64,000 nt of DNA from Stakelama marina (GTDB lineage: Bacteria; Pseudomonadota; Alphaproteobacteria; Sphingomonadales; Sphingomonadaceae): NCBI RefSeq assembly GCF_018122655.1, contig NZ_JAGRQC010000002.1, positions 248,001 through 312,000 of the forward strand, written 5' to 3'. This document shows positions 26,394 through 34,595 of the stretch, in pieces; position 1 is the stretch's first letter, and each line of letters opens with the position of its first letter. Below the pieces are notes generated by a model that worked only from the letters and a program-made list of their open reading frames with translations, made no database searches and had not been told where the DNA came from. Both the position numbers and the translations under genes were made by a program.

Positions 26394-27494
26394 TCAGGCG
26401 GCGGCGTACCACCAGACGCCGTCGCGTACCGTCCTGATCGCCCGGCCCTCGACCTCGAGCCGGCGGAGATGCGCCAGCGTCTCGCCGGTGGCAAGCCCGA
26501 TCACATCCTCACCGATCGTGCGGCGGAACATCCGCCCGAAACAGTCGACCGCACGGCGCGGTTCACTCAGATGCGCCTCGAGCATGTCGAGCCGCTTGCG
26601 ATGTTCGTCGCGCAGCGCGTCGAGGCGCTTGTGGAGGCCGTGGAACGGACTGCCATGGCCGGGACAGACGAGGATATCGGGCGGCAGCGCGCGCAGCTTC
26701 TCGATCGAGGCGAGCCATTCACCGAGCGGGTCGGATTCGGGTTCGGTGACGCCCAGCGAGACGTTCGAGCTGATCCGCGGGAGTACCTGATCGCCCGCCA
26801 GCAGCACACCTTCGGCCGGGTCGTAGAGGCAGGCATGTTCGGGGCTGTGGCCGCTCCCGACGATCACCTGCCAGGTGCGCGATCCGATCGCGATCGTCTC
26901 TCCGTCGCCGATACGGCGATAGCCGAGCGGCAGCGGCGTGATGATCTGCGCGATGCGGCCCCAGCCCTTTGCTGCGGCGGTCTCGATCTGTTCGTCCGTC
27001 CAGCCCGCGCCTTGCCAGAAGGCGATCATCTCGGCCGGGGTTTCGTCGCGCGCATCGGCGGCAAGCATCCGGATCGTCAGCCATTCGCCGCGCGTCATCC
27101 ATAGCCGGCAGTCGAACCGTTCGCACAACCAGCCCGCTAGCCCGACATGATCGGGGTGCATGTGCGTGCCGATCACGCGCAGCACTTCGCGCCCCGCGAG
27201 CGGGCCGTCGAAGATGGCCTTCCAGTGCTTCTTGCAGCGGCCGAGATTCATACCGCTATCGACCAGCGTCACCGCATCGCCGCCCGCACCGTCGTCGAGC
27301 GCATAGACGTTGACATGCCCCAGCGACCCGCGCAGCGGAAGCCGGCCCCAGCCGATGCCGGGTGCAACCGGGATCAGGTCGCCAAGCTCGGGCGCGCGAT
27401 CGCCGAACGGATAGGTCAGTCCGCGATGGCTGGTCGCGACGAAATTGTCGTCGCGCGTATCGTCGGACGAACGGTCGGGGACTGTCGTGGCCAT
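26394..27494 (-). CDS. MBL-fold metallohydrolase
   Basis: The 366-residue protein has the metallo-beta-lactamase metal motif THMHPDHVG, then GSGHSPEHACLY, LAGDQVLP and CPGHGSPF, giving a dinuclear metal site. The C-terminal third is a winged-helix-like region with GLATGETLAHLRRLE, as in LACTB2/beta-lactamase-like hydrolases. No signal peptide, so cytosolic. The substrate is unknown; a thioester or glyoxalase-II-like activity is possible. Convergent with the redoxin gene by 4 bp. Confidence 0.88.
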   Translation of the reverse strand: MATTVPDRSSDDTRDDNFVATSHRGLTYPFGDRAPELGDLIPVAPGIGWGRLPLRGSLGHVNVYALDDGAGGDAVTLVDSGMNLGRCKKHWKAIFDGPLAGREVLRVIGTHMHPDHVGLAGWLCERFDCRLWMTRGEWLTIRMLAADARDETPAEMIAFWQGAGWTDEQIETAAAKGWGRIAQIITPLPLGYRRIGDGETIAIGSRTWQVIVGSGHSPEHACLYDPAEGVLLAGDQVLPRISSNVSLGVTEPESDPLGEWLASIEKLRALPPDILVCPGHGSPFHGLHKRLDALRDEHRKRLDMLEAHLSEPRRAVDCFGRMFRRTIGEDVIGLATGETLAHLRRLEVEGRAIRTVRDGVWWYAAA

Positions 27495-27549
27495 GCCACG
27501 TTCCTATCGCCCTGCGTCCGACAATGTCGAGGAACTACTGTCGATCGTC

Positions 27550-27570
27550 ATGCCGGACGTGATCCGGCAT
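27550..27570. repeat. Palindromic intergenic repeat 1
   Basis: ATGCCGG-acgtgat-CCGGCAT is a perfect 7-bp inverted repeat. It has the form of dispersed palindromes common between alphaproteobacterial genes. Confidence 0.6.
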
Positions 27571-27619
27571 CCATCGAACCTCGCAGCAACGAACCTTCGC
27601 GGCAGATGTCGCAGCATGA

Positions 27620-27640
27620 ACCCCGGATCAAGTCCGGGGT
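27620..27640. repeat. Palindromic intergenic repeat 2
   Basis: ACCCCGGA-tcaag-TCCGGGGT is a perfect 8-bp inverted repeat 12 bp beyond the trcR stop. It may also serve as an RNA 3'-end stabiliser on the minus strand. Confidence 0.6.
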
Positions 27641-27652
27641 GACGCGGTGGAA

Positions 27653-28336
27653 TCAGCGCTTGAACGGATCCTCGAACGCAGGCTTTTCCTCGCCCTCGTT
27701 CAGTTCCGCGGCGGCGGCTTGCTCGGCGTCGCGCGCGGCCTGTTCACGCTCGGCGCGCAGCTCGCTGATCAGCGCTTCGCGGTCGCCCTCGAGCCGCGTA
27801 TCGACCGGCGCCTCGATGCCCGCAGCCTTGGCCGACTTGGCGACCACCGCGTCGAGTTCGCGCTGCGAACACAGGCCCAGCGTCACCGGGTCCTTGGGAA
27901 CGATATTGGCAATGTTCCAGTGGCTGCGCTCGCGGATCGCCTGGATCGTCGTGCGCGTCGTGCCGATCAGCTTGCCGATCTGCGCGTCGGAGATTTCGGG
28001 GTGGTTGCGGATGATCCACGCAATGCCGTCGGGCTTGTCCTGCCGCTTGGAAACCGGCGTGTAACGCGGCCCCTTGGTCCGGCGAACCTGCTCGGGCCCC
28101 TTCGACATCTTGAGACGGTAATCGGGATCGTCCTGACCCTTTTCGATCTCGTCCATCGTCAGTTCGTGCGCGCGCACCGGATCGCGCCCGGTCAGCTTGG
28201 TCGCGGCGGTATCGTCGGCGATCGCCTGCACCTCGAGAATGTGCAGGCCGCAAAAGTCGGCGATCTGCTCGAACGAAAGCGCGGTATTGTCGACCAGCCA
28301 GGAAGCGGTCGCGTGCGGCATCAGCGGCTGGGCCAC
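27653..28336 (-). CDS. trcR: DUF1013 protein, TrcR-type cell-cycle regulator
   Basis: The 227-residue protein is a full-length DUF1013 member: LSFEQIADFCGLHILEVQAIAD near the start and a second helix-turn-helix-like IGKLIGTTRTTIQAIRERSHW (about 125-145). In Caulobacter, TrcR associates with RNA polymerase and affects cell-cycle transcription. The C-terminus is a charged Ala/Glu-rich tail. Translation starts at GTG 28336 with GGAG eight bases upstream; no ATG fits the conserved N-terminus. It is isolated between two palindromic repeats and a small cysteine protein gene. Confidence 0.87.
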   Translation of the reverse strand: MAQPLMPHATASWLVDNTALSFEQIADFCGLHILEVQAIADDTAATKLTGRDPVRAHELTMDEIEKGQDDPDYRLKMSKGPEQVRRTKGPRYTPVSKRQDKPDGIAWIIRNHPEISDAQIGKLIGTTRTTIQAIRERSHWNIANIVPKDPVTLGLCSQRELDAVVAKSAKAAGIEAPVDTRLEGDREALISELRAEREQAARDAEQAAAAELNEGEEKPAFEDPFKR

Positions 28337-28497
28337 GATAACATCTCCGTAAACAAAACGGGCCGCCCCTCGCGGAGCGGCCGGTATAGTGCCGCCTACT
28401 TAGTCGCGACGGCGCCGGAGGGCAAGGGAGCGCTGATCTTCGCAGGACAGGAAGAACACGCTATCAGTCATGCATATCGAAAAGGGGAGGAAAGACG

Positions 28498-28707
28498 ATG
28501 CAAACCGAGGACGTCGCACCGCAAGACCCGGCGCTGAAAAATTCCGACAAAGCTGCTCAAAAGGACGAAGGCGTCGCCAAGGCGGCGATGTCGGGCGCCA
28601 TCTGCTATTGGAACGACAAGAAATATTCCGATGGCGCGACCGTGTGCGACAACAAGCGCCGCTACGAATGCTGGAACGGCAAATGGGTCGATATCGGCGA
28701 CTGCTGA
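28498..28707 (+). CDS. 69-residue four-cysteine protein
   Basis: A charged, Lys/Asp-rich N-terminal half is followed by a compact domain with four cysteines: AICYWNDKKYSDGATVC, then RRYECWNGKW and DIGDC at the very end. This CYxxxKYSxGAxVC...YxCxxGxWxxxGxC pattern occurs in small proteins of DUF1496-like type; two disulfides or a metal site are possible. GGGGAGG gives a strong Shine-Dalgarno for ATG 28498. There is no signal peptide, which is odd if the cysteines form disulfides. Confidence 0.75.
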   Translation: MQTEDVAPQDPALKNSDKAAQKDEGVAKAAMSGAICYWNDKKYSDGATVCDNKRRYECWNGKWVDIGDC

Positions 28708-28722
28708 GCGTTTACGACAGCA

Positions 28723-29745
28723 TCACGCCGCAGCGCGTGCTGCTTCGACCGGCACCAGCGCGTCGAGGAACTGGGCTGCGCTCGCTTCCCAAGTGAATGT
28801 CCGGCCATGCGCGGCGCACGCCGCGCGGTCCCTGGTCAGCGCTTCGGCGATCGCATCGTCGAGCAGTTCCGCCGTCGCGCCGGTTTCAGGCGTCAACACG
28901 TCGACCGGCCCTGTGACGGGATAGCCCGCGACGGGCGTACCGCAGGCCAGCGCCTCGATCATCACCAGGCCGAACGTGTCGGTACGGCTGGGAAAGACGA
29001 ACACATCGGCGGCGGCATAGATGCTCGCCAGTTCGTCGCCGAAACGCGCGCCCATGAAGATTGCTTCCGGGTGCGCAGCCTCCAGCGCGGCGCGGGCGGG
29101 TCCGTCACCGACGACGATCCTGGTGCCGGGATGGCGCGAGCCGAGAAACGCATCGATATTCTTTTCGACCGCGACCCGCCCGACATAGAGCTGGATCGGG
29201 CGCGGCAGATGGGCGAGCGCCGGATACGACTTCACATCGGCGCGGAAATTGGAAAGATCGACGCCGCGCCCCCAGTGCCGGACATGGTGCAGGCCGTGGT
29301 CGACCAACGTGCGCCGGATCGACGGCGTCGATGCCAGGATCGCTTGCGACGGCCCGTGAAACCAGCGGATATAGCGCCAGATCCATTCGGCGGGCACGCC
29401 CGAGCGCGCCGATACATAGTCGGGAAACTGCGTGTGATAGGCGGTCGTGAACGGAAAGCGGCGCCGGCGGCACCAGCGCCGCGCGGCAACGCAGACCGGG
29501 CCTTCGGTCGCCAGATGAACCGCATCGGGCGCGAACGCTTCGAGAAGCGCACCGACCATGCCCGTGCTCGCCATCGCCAGCCGAATTTCGGGATAGGTCG
29601 GGCACGGCACCGAATAGAAGCGCTCGGGCGAGACCACGAAGATTTCGTGGCCCTGCAGCTCAAGCAGCGCGCGAACCGCCTGCAACGTGCGCACGACGCC
29701 GTTGACCTGCGGTTCCCACGCATCGGTGACGATCGCGATACGCAT
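28723..29745 (-). CDS. GT4-family glycosyltransferase
   Basis: The 340-residue protein is a GT-B fold retaining transferase: N-terminal VNGVVRTLQAV acceptor loop, C-terminal LYVGRVAVEKN and the E-x7-E region SRTDTFGLVMIEALACG that binds the nucleotide sugar. Similar proteins transfer glucose, mannose or glucuronate to diacylglycerol in making membrane glycolipids, an attractive role in sphingomonads, but the acceptor is not proved. The start codon lies three bases after the stop of a metallophosphoesterase gene, so both are one unit. Confidence 0.88.
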   Translation of the reverse strand: MRIAIVTDAWEPQVNGVVRTLQAVRALLELQGHEIFVVSPERFYSVPCPTYPEIRLAMASTGMVGALLEAFAPDAVHLATEGPVCVAARRWCRRRRFPFTTAYHTQFPDYVSARSGVPAEWIWRYIRWFHGPSQAILASTPSIRRTLVDHGLHHVRHWGRGVDLSNFRADVKSYPALAHLPRPIQLYVGRVAVEKNIDAFLGSRHPGTRIVVGDGPARAALEAAHPEAIFMGARFGDELASIYAAADVFVFPSRTDTFGLVMIEALACGTPVAGYPVTGPVDVLTPETGATAELLDDAIAEALTRDRAACAAHGRTFTWEASAAQFLDALVPVEAARAAA

Positions 29746-29748
29746 GGA

Positions 29749-30627
29749 TCAGGCCGCCCGCCGTTCGGACGCATCGGCCGGCGTCTCCTCGTCGCGCGCG
29801 GCGATTTCGTCGGCCCAGTGGAGGATTTCCATCCGCCCGTCGAAATGCTCGACCAGCGCGGTGCAGCCTTCGACCCAGTCGCCGTCGTTATAATAGTCGA
29901 TGCCGTCGATCCTGCGATAATCGGCGGTATGGATATGCCCGGCAACGACGCCGTCGACGCCGCGCGACCCGGCTTCCTTCGCGACGATCTCCTCGAAGTT
30001 CGAAATGAACTCGACCGCGTTCTTGACCTTCGCCTTGGCGTGTTTCGACAGCGACCAATAGGGCATGTTGAACGTCCGCCGCCAGGCATTCACCCAGCGG
30101 TTGAGCATCATCATGAATTCGTAAGCGACGTCGCCCAGATGCGCGAGCCACTTGTGCGACAGCGTGATCGCGTCGAATTCGTCGCCGTGCAGGACCAGCA
30201 GCCGGCGGCCGTCGGCGGTTTCGTGGATCGCGCGGCGGACGATATCGACCCCGCCGAAATGCAGGCCGGTGAACTGGCGGAACATCTCGTCGTGATTGCC
30301 GGGGATATAGACCATCCGCGTGCCGCGCTTGGCGCGCTTCAGCAACCGCCAGAGAATGTCGTTATGCGCTTCCGGCCAATAGAATTTGCGGCGCATCTTC
30401 CAGCCGTCGATGATGTCGCCGACCAGATACATCGTCTCGCTGTCGACATGATCCAGAAAGTCGATCAGCATTTCGGCATTGCACCCGCGCGTGCCGAGAT
30501 GGACGTCGGAAATCCATACCGTCCTATACTGCCGGCGCTCGGTAACCGTCTTTTCCGGAATCGACGGCTGCGACGCCGCAAAATCTGGAAGATCGGCGTC
30601 GAATGGAATTCTGGTGATCGTGGCCAT
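29749..30627 (-). CDS. LpxH-like metallophosphoesterase
   Basis: The 292-residue protein has the complete calcineurin-like motif set: ISDVHLG, VGDIIDGW, PGNHDE, LHGDEFD and GHIHT. It resembles UDP-2,3-diacylglucosamine diphosphatases (LpxH), but the spacing and the long helical insert (about 170-215) match a broader family found beside GT4 glycosyltransferases. Cytosolic, peripheral to the membrane. Coupling with the glycosyltransferase suggests a lipid-phosphate or nucleotide-lipid substrate. Confidence 0.85.
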   Translation of the reverse strand: MATITRIPFDADLPDFAASQPSIPEKTVTERRQYRTVWISDVHLGTRGCNAEMLIDFLDHVDSETMYLVGDIIDGWKMRRKFYWPEAHNDILWRLLKRAKRGTRMVYIPGNHDEMFRQFTGLHFGGVDIVRRAIHETADGRRLLVLHGDEFDAITLSHKWLAHLGDVAYEFMMMLNRWVNAWRRTFNMPYWSLSKHAKAKVKNAVEFISNFEEIVAKEAGSRGVDGVVAGHIHTADYRRIDGIDYYNDGDWVEGCTALVEHFDGRMEILHWADEIAARDEETPADASERRAA

Positions 30628-30731
30628 CGGAAGTCCCCGTCCCGCTGCATCTGACAGGCGGCCTATGGCGGGGAAATGTTACAACTCGAATCGCTGCGAT
30701 TTCACGCGTTTGTCACATTCGGTAAAGCGCC

Positions 30732-31730
30732 TCAGCGCATCGTCAGCACGATCTTTCCGATATGATCGCCGCCGTCCATACGCGCATGCGCCGCAGCGGC
30801 GTCGGCAAGCGGGAAGGTCTTGTCGATCAGCGGCTTCAGCTTTCCGTCGGCGACGAAGGGCCAGACAGTGGCTATCAGTTCTTCGGCGACCATCGCCTTG
30901 AACCCGGTATCGCGCGCGCGAAGCGTCGATCCGGTCAGCGTCAGGCGCCTGCGCATGACATCGAATATCGGGATCGTCGCCTGCGCCCCGCCCTGCACCG
31001 CGATCGATACATGACGACCGTCCTCGGCAAGGCATTTCAGGTTGCGCGGCACATAATCGCCCCCGACCATGTCGAGCACCGCATCGACGCCCCTGCCGCC
31101 GGTGATGTCCTTCACCTGCTCGACGAAATCCTGCGTCTTGTAGTTGATCGCATGATCGGCGCCGTGACGGCTGGCTGCGGCGACCTTTTCATCCGAACCG
31201 GCGGTGACGATGATCGTCACGCCCAGCAGGTTGCACAGCGATATCGCCATCGTTCCGATGCCGCTGGTGCCGCCATGGACGAGCACAGTGTCACCCTCGG
31301 CCACATAGGCGCGTTCGAACAGGTTGGTCCACACGGTGAACAGCGTTTCCGGCATCGCCGCCGCTTCGACCAGCGACAGCGCGGGCGGGACTGGCAGACA
31401 CTGACCCACGGGCGCCGCGACATATTCGGCATAGCCGCCGCCTGCGACGAGTGCGCAGACCTTTTGCCCGAGCATTTCGCGCGGCGCCCCCTCGCCGGTC
31501 GCGACGATCGTGCCCGCGACCTCCAGCCCCGGAATCGACGGCGCGCCCGGCGGCGGCGGATACATTCCCTTGCGTTGCATGACGTCGGGCCGGTTGACCC
31601 CGGCGGCCGCGACCTCGATCAGCACTTCGCCGGCTTGCGGCTGCGGAACGGGCCGTTCAACGGGGACGAGCACTTCGGGCCCGCCCGCCGCTTCGGGATC
31701 GATCGCGCGCATCGTCGAGGCTATGGTCAT
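30732..31730 (-). CDS. NAD(P)H:quinone oxidoreductase, MDR superfamily
   Basis: The 332-residue protein is a zinc-free medium-chain reductase: AGVNRPDVMQRKG, PGLEVAGTIVATG, the nucleotide-binding HGGTSGIGTMAI and GRGVDAVLDMVGG. It matches the PIG3/QOR group that reduces quinones with NADPH. ATG 31730 starts the conserved N-terminus; ATG 31778 would add 16 atypical residues and run into the divergent promoter. Divergent from the DUF1192-clpA unit. Confidence 0.88.
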   Translation of the reverse strand: MTIASTMRAIDPEAAGGPEVLVPVERPVPQPQAGEVLIEVAAAGVNRPDVMQRKGMYPPPPGAPSIPGLEVAGTIVATGEGAPREMLGQKVCALVAGGGYAEYVAAPVGQCLPVPPALSLVEAAAMPETLFTVWTNLFERAYVAEGDTVLVHGGTSGIGTMAISLCNLLGVTIIVTAGSDEKVAAASRHGADHAINYKTQDFVEQVKDITGGRGVDAVLDMVGGDYVPRNLKCLAEDGRHVSIAVQGGAQATIPIFDVMRRRLTLTGSTLRARDTGFKAMVAEELIATVWPFVADGKLKPLIDKTFPLADAAAAHARMDGGDHIGKIVLTMR

Positions 31731-31761
31731 CGGCGGAATTTCCCTTTCGTTCGCCGCCTTA

Positions 31762-31790
31762 TTGACATCCAACTCCATAGGGTCAACGCT
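31762..31790 (+). promoter_or_regulatory. Promoter of the DUF1192-clpA unit, possibly leaderless
   Basis: TTGACA (31762-31767), a 17-bp spacer and AACGCT (31785-31790) end eight bases before ATG 31799, which would make the mRNA start at or next to the start codon. Confidence 0.45.
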
Positions 31791-31798
31791 GCGTAACG

Positions 31799-31996
31799 AT
31801 GGATGCCGACGAGATTCTCCCGCGCCGGTCGGGCGATCCGCTGACCGAGCTGGCCAAACAGGACCTCGACCCCTTTTCGGTCGATGAACTGCATGCGCGC
31901 ATCGCCGTGCTTGAATCCGAAATCGCGCGCACCCGGAAAAAGATCGAATACGCCGTTAACCATCGCGCAAGCGCCGACGCGCTATTCAAGCGATGA
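31799..31996 (+). CDS. DUF1192 protein
   Basis: The 65-residue protein has the DUF1192 pattern: DPLTELAKQDLDPFSVDELHARI followed by a helix with heptad-like spacing (LESEIARTRKKIEYAV) and ASADALFKR. It is widespread in alphaproteobacteria, with unknown function. No Shine-Dalgarno precedes the ATG; a promoter sits so close that a leaderless mRNA is likely. Its TGA overlaps the ATG of a 45-residue ORF, and clpA follows. Confidence 0.82.
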   Translation: MDADEILPRRSGDPLTELAKQDLDPFSVDELHARIAVLESEIARTRKKIEYAVNHRASADALFKR

Positions 31997-32130
31997 GCGC
32001 GAGCGTGTCGGAGACCGCGGGCGCGACCGCAAAGCTCCGGCACGAGGCCACCGCGCTTGATGCGACGGTCCGCAATTCCGACATACTGGAAAAGGGCCGC
32101 GTATCCTCCTTGGCCCGACTGGAGTACTGA
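31993..32130 (+). CDS. Putative 45-residue protein coupled to the DUF1192 gene
   Basis: A 46-codon ORF starts at ATG 31993, overlapping the DUF1192 stop (ATGA), and ends five bases before clpA. Its product begins MSASVSETAGATAKLRHEAT and ends SLARLEY. Third codon positions are mostly G or C, as in real genes here. There is no signal or membrane segment; it is probably helical. I do not recognise it. It might instead simply keep ribosomes moving into clpA, which has no clear Shine-Dalgarno of its own. Confidence 0.5.
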   Translation: MSASVSETAGATAKLRHEATALDATVRNSDILEKGRVSSLARLEY

Positions 32131-32135
32131 CTACC

Positions 32136-34460
32136 ATGCCGTCTTTCGCATCCGCGCTCGAAAACACGCTTCACAAGGCGCTTGAGGCTGCGTCCTCGCG
32201 CCGCCACGAATATGCGACGCTGGAGCATCTGCTGCTGGCGCTCGTCGATGACGAGCACGCGTCGAAGGTGATGAGCGCGTGCGGCGTCGATCTCGGCGAG
32301 TTGAAGACCGTCGTCGCGCACTATCTCGATACCGAACTGGAGGCGCTCAAGCTCGATGCCGCCACCGACCCCTCCCCCACCAGCGGGTTTCAGCGCGTCG
32401 TGCAGCGCGCGATCCTGCACGTCCAGTCGTCGGGCCGCGACGAGGTGACCGGCGCCAACGTGCTCGTCGCACTGTTTTCCGAGCGCGAGAGCTATGCCGT
32501 CTATTTCCTGCAGCAGCAGGATATGAGCCGCCTCGATGCCGTCAGCTATATCAGCCACGGCGTCGGCAAGGGCGGCCAGCCGTCCGAGGCGCGCGAAGTA
32601 AAGGGTGCCGAGGAAGAGAAATCCGCCAAGGGCGACGGCAAGAAGAGCGAGAGCGCGCTCAAGCAGTTCACCGTCAACCTGAACGAAAAGGCCGAAAACG
32701 GCCGCGTCGATCCGCTGATCGGGCGCGGACCCGAGGTCGACCGCACCGTTCAGATCCTGTGCCGCCGGTCGAAGAACAACCCGCTTTATGTCGGCGATCC
32801 CGGCGTCGGCAAAACCGCCATCGCCGAGGGGCTGGCGCGCAAGATCGTCGAAGGCGACGTGCCCGATGTGCTGACCGAGGCGGTGATCTATTCGCTCGAC
32901 ATGGGCGCGCTGCTCGCCGGTACGCGCTATCGCGGCGATTTCGAGGAGCGGCTGAAGCAAGTGGTGTCGGAGCTTGAAAAGCTGCCGCACGCGATCCTGT
33001 TCATCGACGAGATTCACACCGTCATCGGCGCCGGCGCGACCAGCGGCGGCGCGATGGACGCGTCGAACCTTTTGAAGCCCGCGCTGTCGGGCGGCACGAT
33101 CCGCTGCATCGGCTCGACCACCTACAAGGAATTCCGCAACCACTTCGAAAAGGACCGCGCGCTGCTGCGCCGGTTCCAGAAGATCGACGTCAACGAACCG
33201 ACCGTCGAAGACACGATCAAGATCCTCGCCGGCCTGCGCTCGGCGTTCGAGGAGCATCACTCGGTCAAGTACACGCCCGATTCGCTCAAGACCGCGGTCG
33301 AGCTGTCGGCGCGCTACATCAACGACCGCAAGCTGCCCGACAAGGCGATCGACGTGATCGACGAGGTCGGCGCGATGCAGATGCTCGTGCCGGTGTCGAA
33401 GCGGCGCAAGACGATCACTCCCAAGGAGATCGAGGCGGTGATCGCGACGATGGCGCGCATCCCCCCGAAATCGGTGTCGGCCGACGATACCAAGGTGCTC
33501 GCCAATCTCGAGACCGACCTGAAGCGCGTCGTGTTCGGCCAGGACAAAGCGATCGAGGTTCTGTCCTCGGCAATCAAGCTGAGCCGCGCAGGCCTTCGCG
33601 ATCCCGACAAGCCGATCGGCAACTATCTGTTCTCCGGCCCCACCGGCGTCGGCAAGACCGAGGTTGCGCGCCAGCTCGCCGAGATCATGGGCATCCCGCT
33701 CCAGCGTTTCGACATGAGCGAATATATGGAGCGGCATTCGGTAAGCCGCCTGATCGGTGCGCCTCCGGGCTATGTCGGCTATGACCAGGGCGGCCTGCTG
33801 ACCGATGCGGTCGACCAGAACCCGCATTCGGTGCTGCTGCTCGACGAGATCGAGAAGGCGCATCCCGACCTGTTCAACATCCTGTTGCAGGTGATGGACA
33901 ACGGCAAGCTGACCGATCATCACGGCAAGACCGTCGATTTCCGCAATGTCATCCTGATCATGACGACCAATGCCGGCGCGTCCGACATGGCGAAGGAATC
34001 GATCGGCTTCGGCACGATCAGCCGCGACGATGTGCAGGAGGAAGCGGTCAAGCGGCTGTTCACGCCCGAATTCCGCAACCGCCTCGATGCGATCGTGCCG
34101 TTCAGCTATCTGCCGACCGAGGTCGTCAGCCGCGTGGTCGAGAAGTTCATCCTCCAGCTCGAACTGCAACTCGCCGATCGCGGCGTGCATATCCAGCTCG
34201 ACGACGGCGCGAAGGAATGGCTGACCGAGCGCGGCTATGACAAGCTGTACGGTGCGCGCCCGATGGGCCGCCTGATCCAGGAAAAGGTCAAGCAGCCGCT
34301 CGCCGAGGAACTGCTGTTCGGCAAGCTCGTCAACGGCGGCGAGGTGAACGTCAAACTCAAGGACGGCGAACTCGCCTTCGAGATCACGCCGGCTCCGCCC
34401 AAAAAATCGCGCAAGAAGAAGGGCGGCGGCAAAGCGCCGGCGCCAGCCAAGACCAAGTAA
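32136..34460 (+). CDS. clpA: ATP-dependent Clp protease ATP-binding subunit ClpA
   Basis: ClpA unfolds substrates, including ClpS-delivered N-degron proteins, and feeds them to ClpP. The 774-residue protein has the Clp_N double repeat (about 1-145), a charged linker, AAA+ module 1 with Walker A GDPGVGKT (220-227) and LFIDEIHT, and AAA+ module 2 with GPTGVGKTE (about 503) and LLLDEIEKAH. The IGF loop (ESIGFGTI) that docks on ClpP is present. No ClpB-type middle coiled coil, which excludes ClpB. A Lys/Pro/Ala tail ends the protein. clpS is not adjacent. Confidence 0.96.
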   Translation: MPSFASALENTLHKALEAASSRRHEYATLEHLLLALVDDEHASKVMSACGVDLGELKTVVAHYLDTELEALKLDAATDPSPTSGFQRVVQRAILHVQSSGRDEVTGANVLVALFSERESYAVYFLQQQDMSRLDAVSYISHGVGKGGQPSEAREVKGAEEEKSAKGDGKKSESALKQFTVNLNEKAENGRVDPLIGRGPEVDRTVQILCRRSKNNPLYVGDPGVGKTAIAEGLARKIVEGDVPDVLTEAVIYSLDMGALLAGTRYRGDFEERLKQVVSELEKLPHAILFIDEIHTVIGAGATSGGAMDASNLLKPALSGGTIRCIGSTTYKEFRNHFEKDRALLRRFQKIDVNEPTVEDTIKILAGLRSAFEEHHSVKYTPDSLKTAVELSARYINDRKLPDKAIDVIDEVGAMQMLVPVSKRRKTITPKEIEAVIATMARIPPKSVSADDTKVLANLETDLKRVVFGQDKAIEVLSSAIKLSRAGLRDPDKPIGNYLFSGPTGVGKTEVARQLAEIMGIPLQRFDMSEYMERHSVSRLIGAPPGYVGYDQGGLLTDAVDQNPHSVLLLDEIEKAHPDLFNILLQVMDNGKLTDHHGKTVDFRNVILIMTTNAGASDMAKESIGFGTISRDDVQEEAVKRLFTPEFRNRLDAIVPFSYLPTEVVSRVVEKFILQLELQLADRGVHIQLDDGAKEWLTERGYDKLYGARPMGRLIQEKVKQPLAEELLFGKLVNGGEVNVKLKDGELAFEITPAPPKKSRKKKGGGKAPAPAKTK

Positions 34461-34465
34461 AGGCC

Positions 34466-34494
34466 AAGGGCCGGGGCGATGCTCCGGCCCTTTT
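34466..34494 (+). terminator. Intrinsic terminator of clpA
   Basis: AAGGGCCGG pairs with CCGGCCCTT around a 9-nt loop and is followed by a short T run. Confidence 0.8.
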
Positions 34495-34595
34495 CATTCC
34501 AGCCGGCATCGCGGCTCGGCCGGGCAGCATGAAAAGCGGTTAAGCCGGAATTTTCCTTTACCCAATTTTCGCTTTCGCATGCCTACACCCGATGC

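Noticed and set aside
28337..28497. EcfG-type general stress promoter (GGAAC-N17-CGTT) before the four-cysteine protein
   Set aside because: The two boxes were not found at the needed spacing.
31986..34190. 734-codon open frame on the minus strand
   Set aside because: It is antisense to clpA and arises from high GC content; the plus-strand frame has all ClpA motifs.
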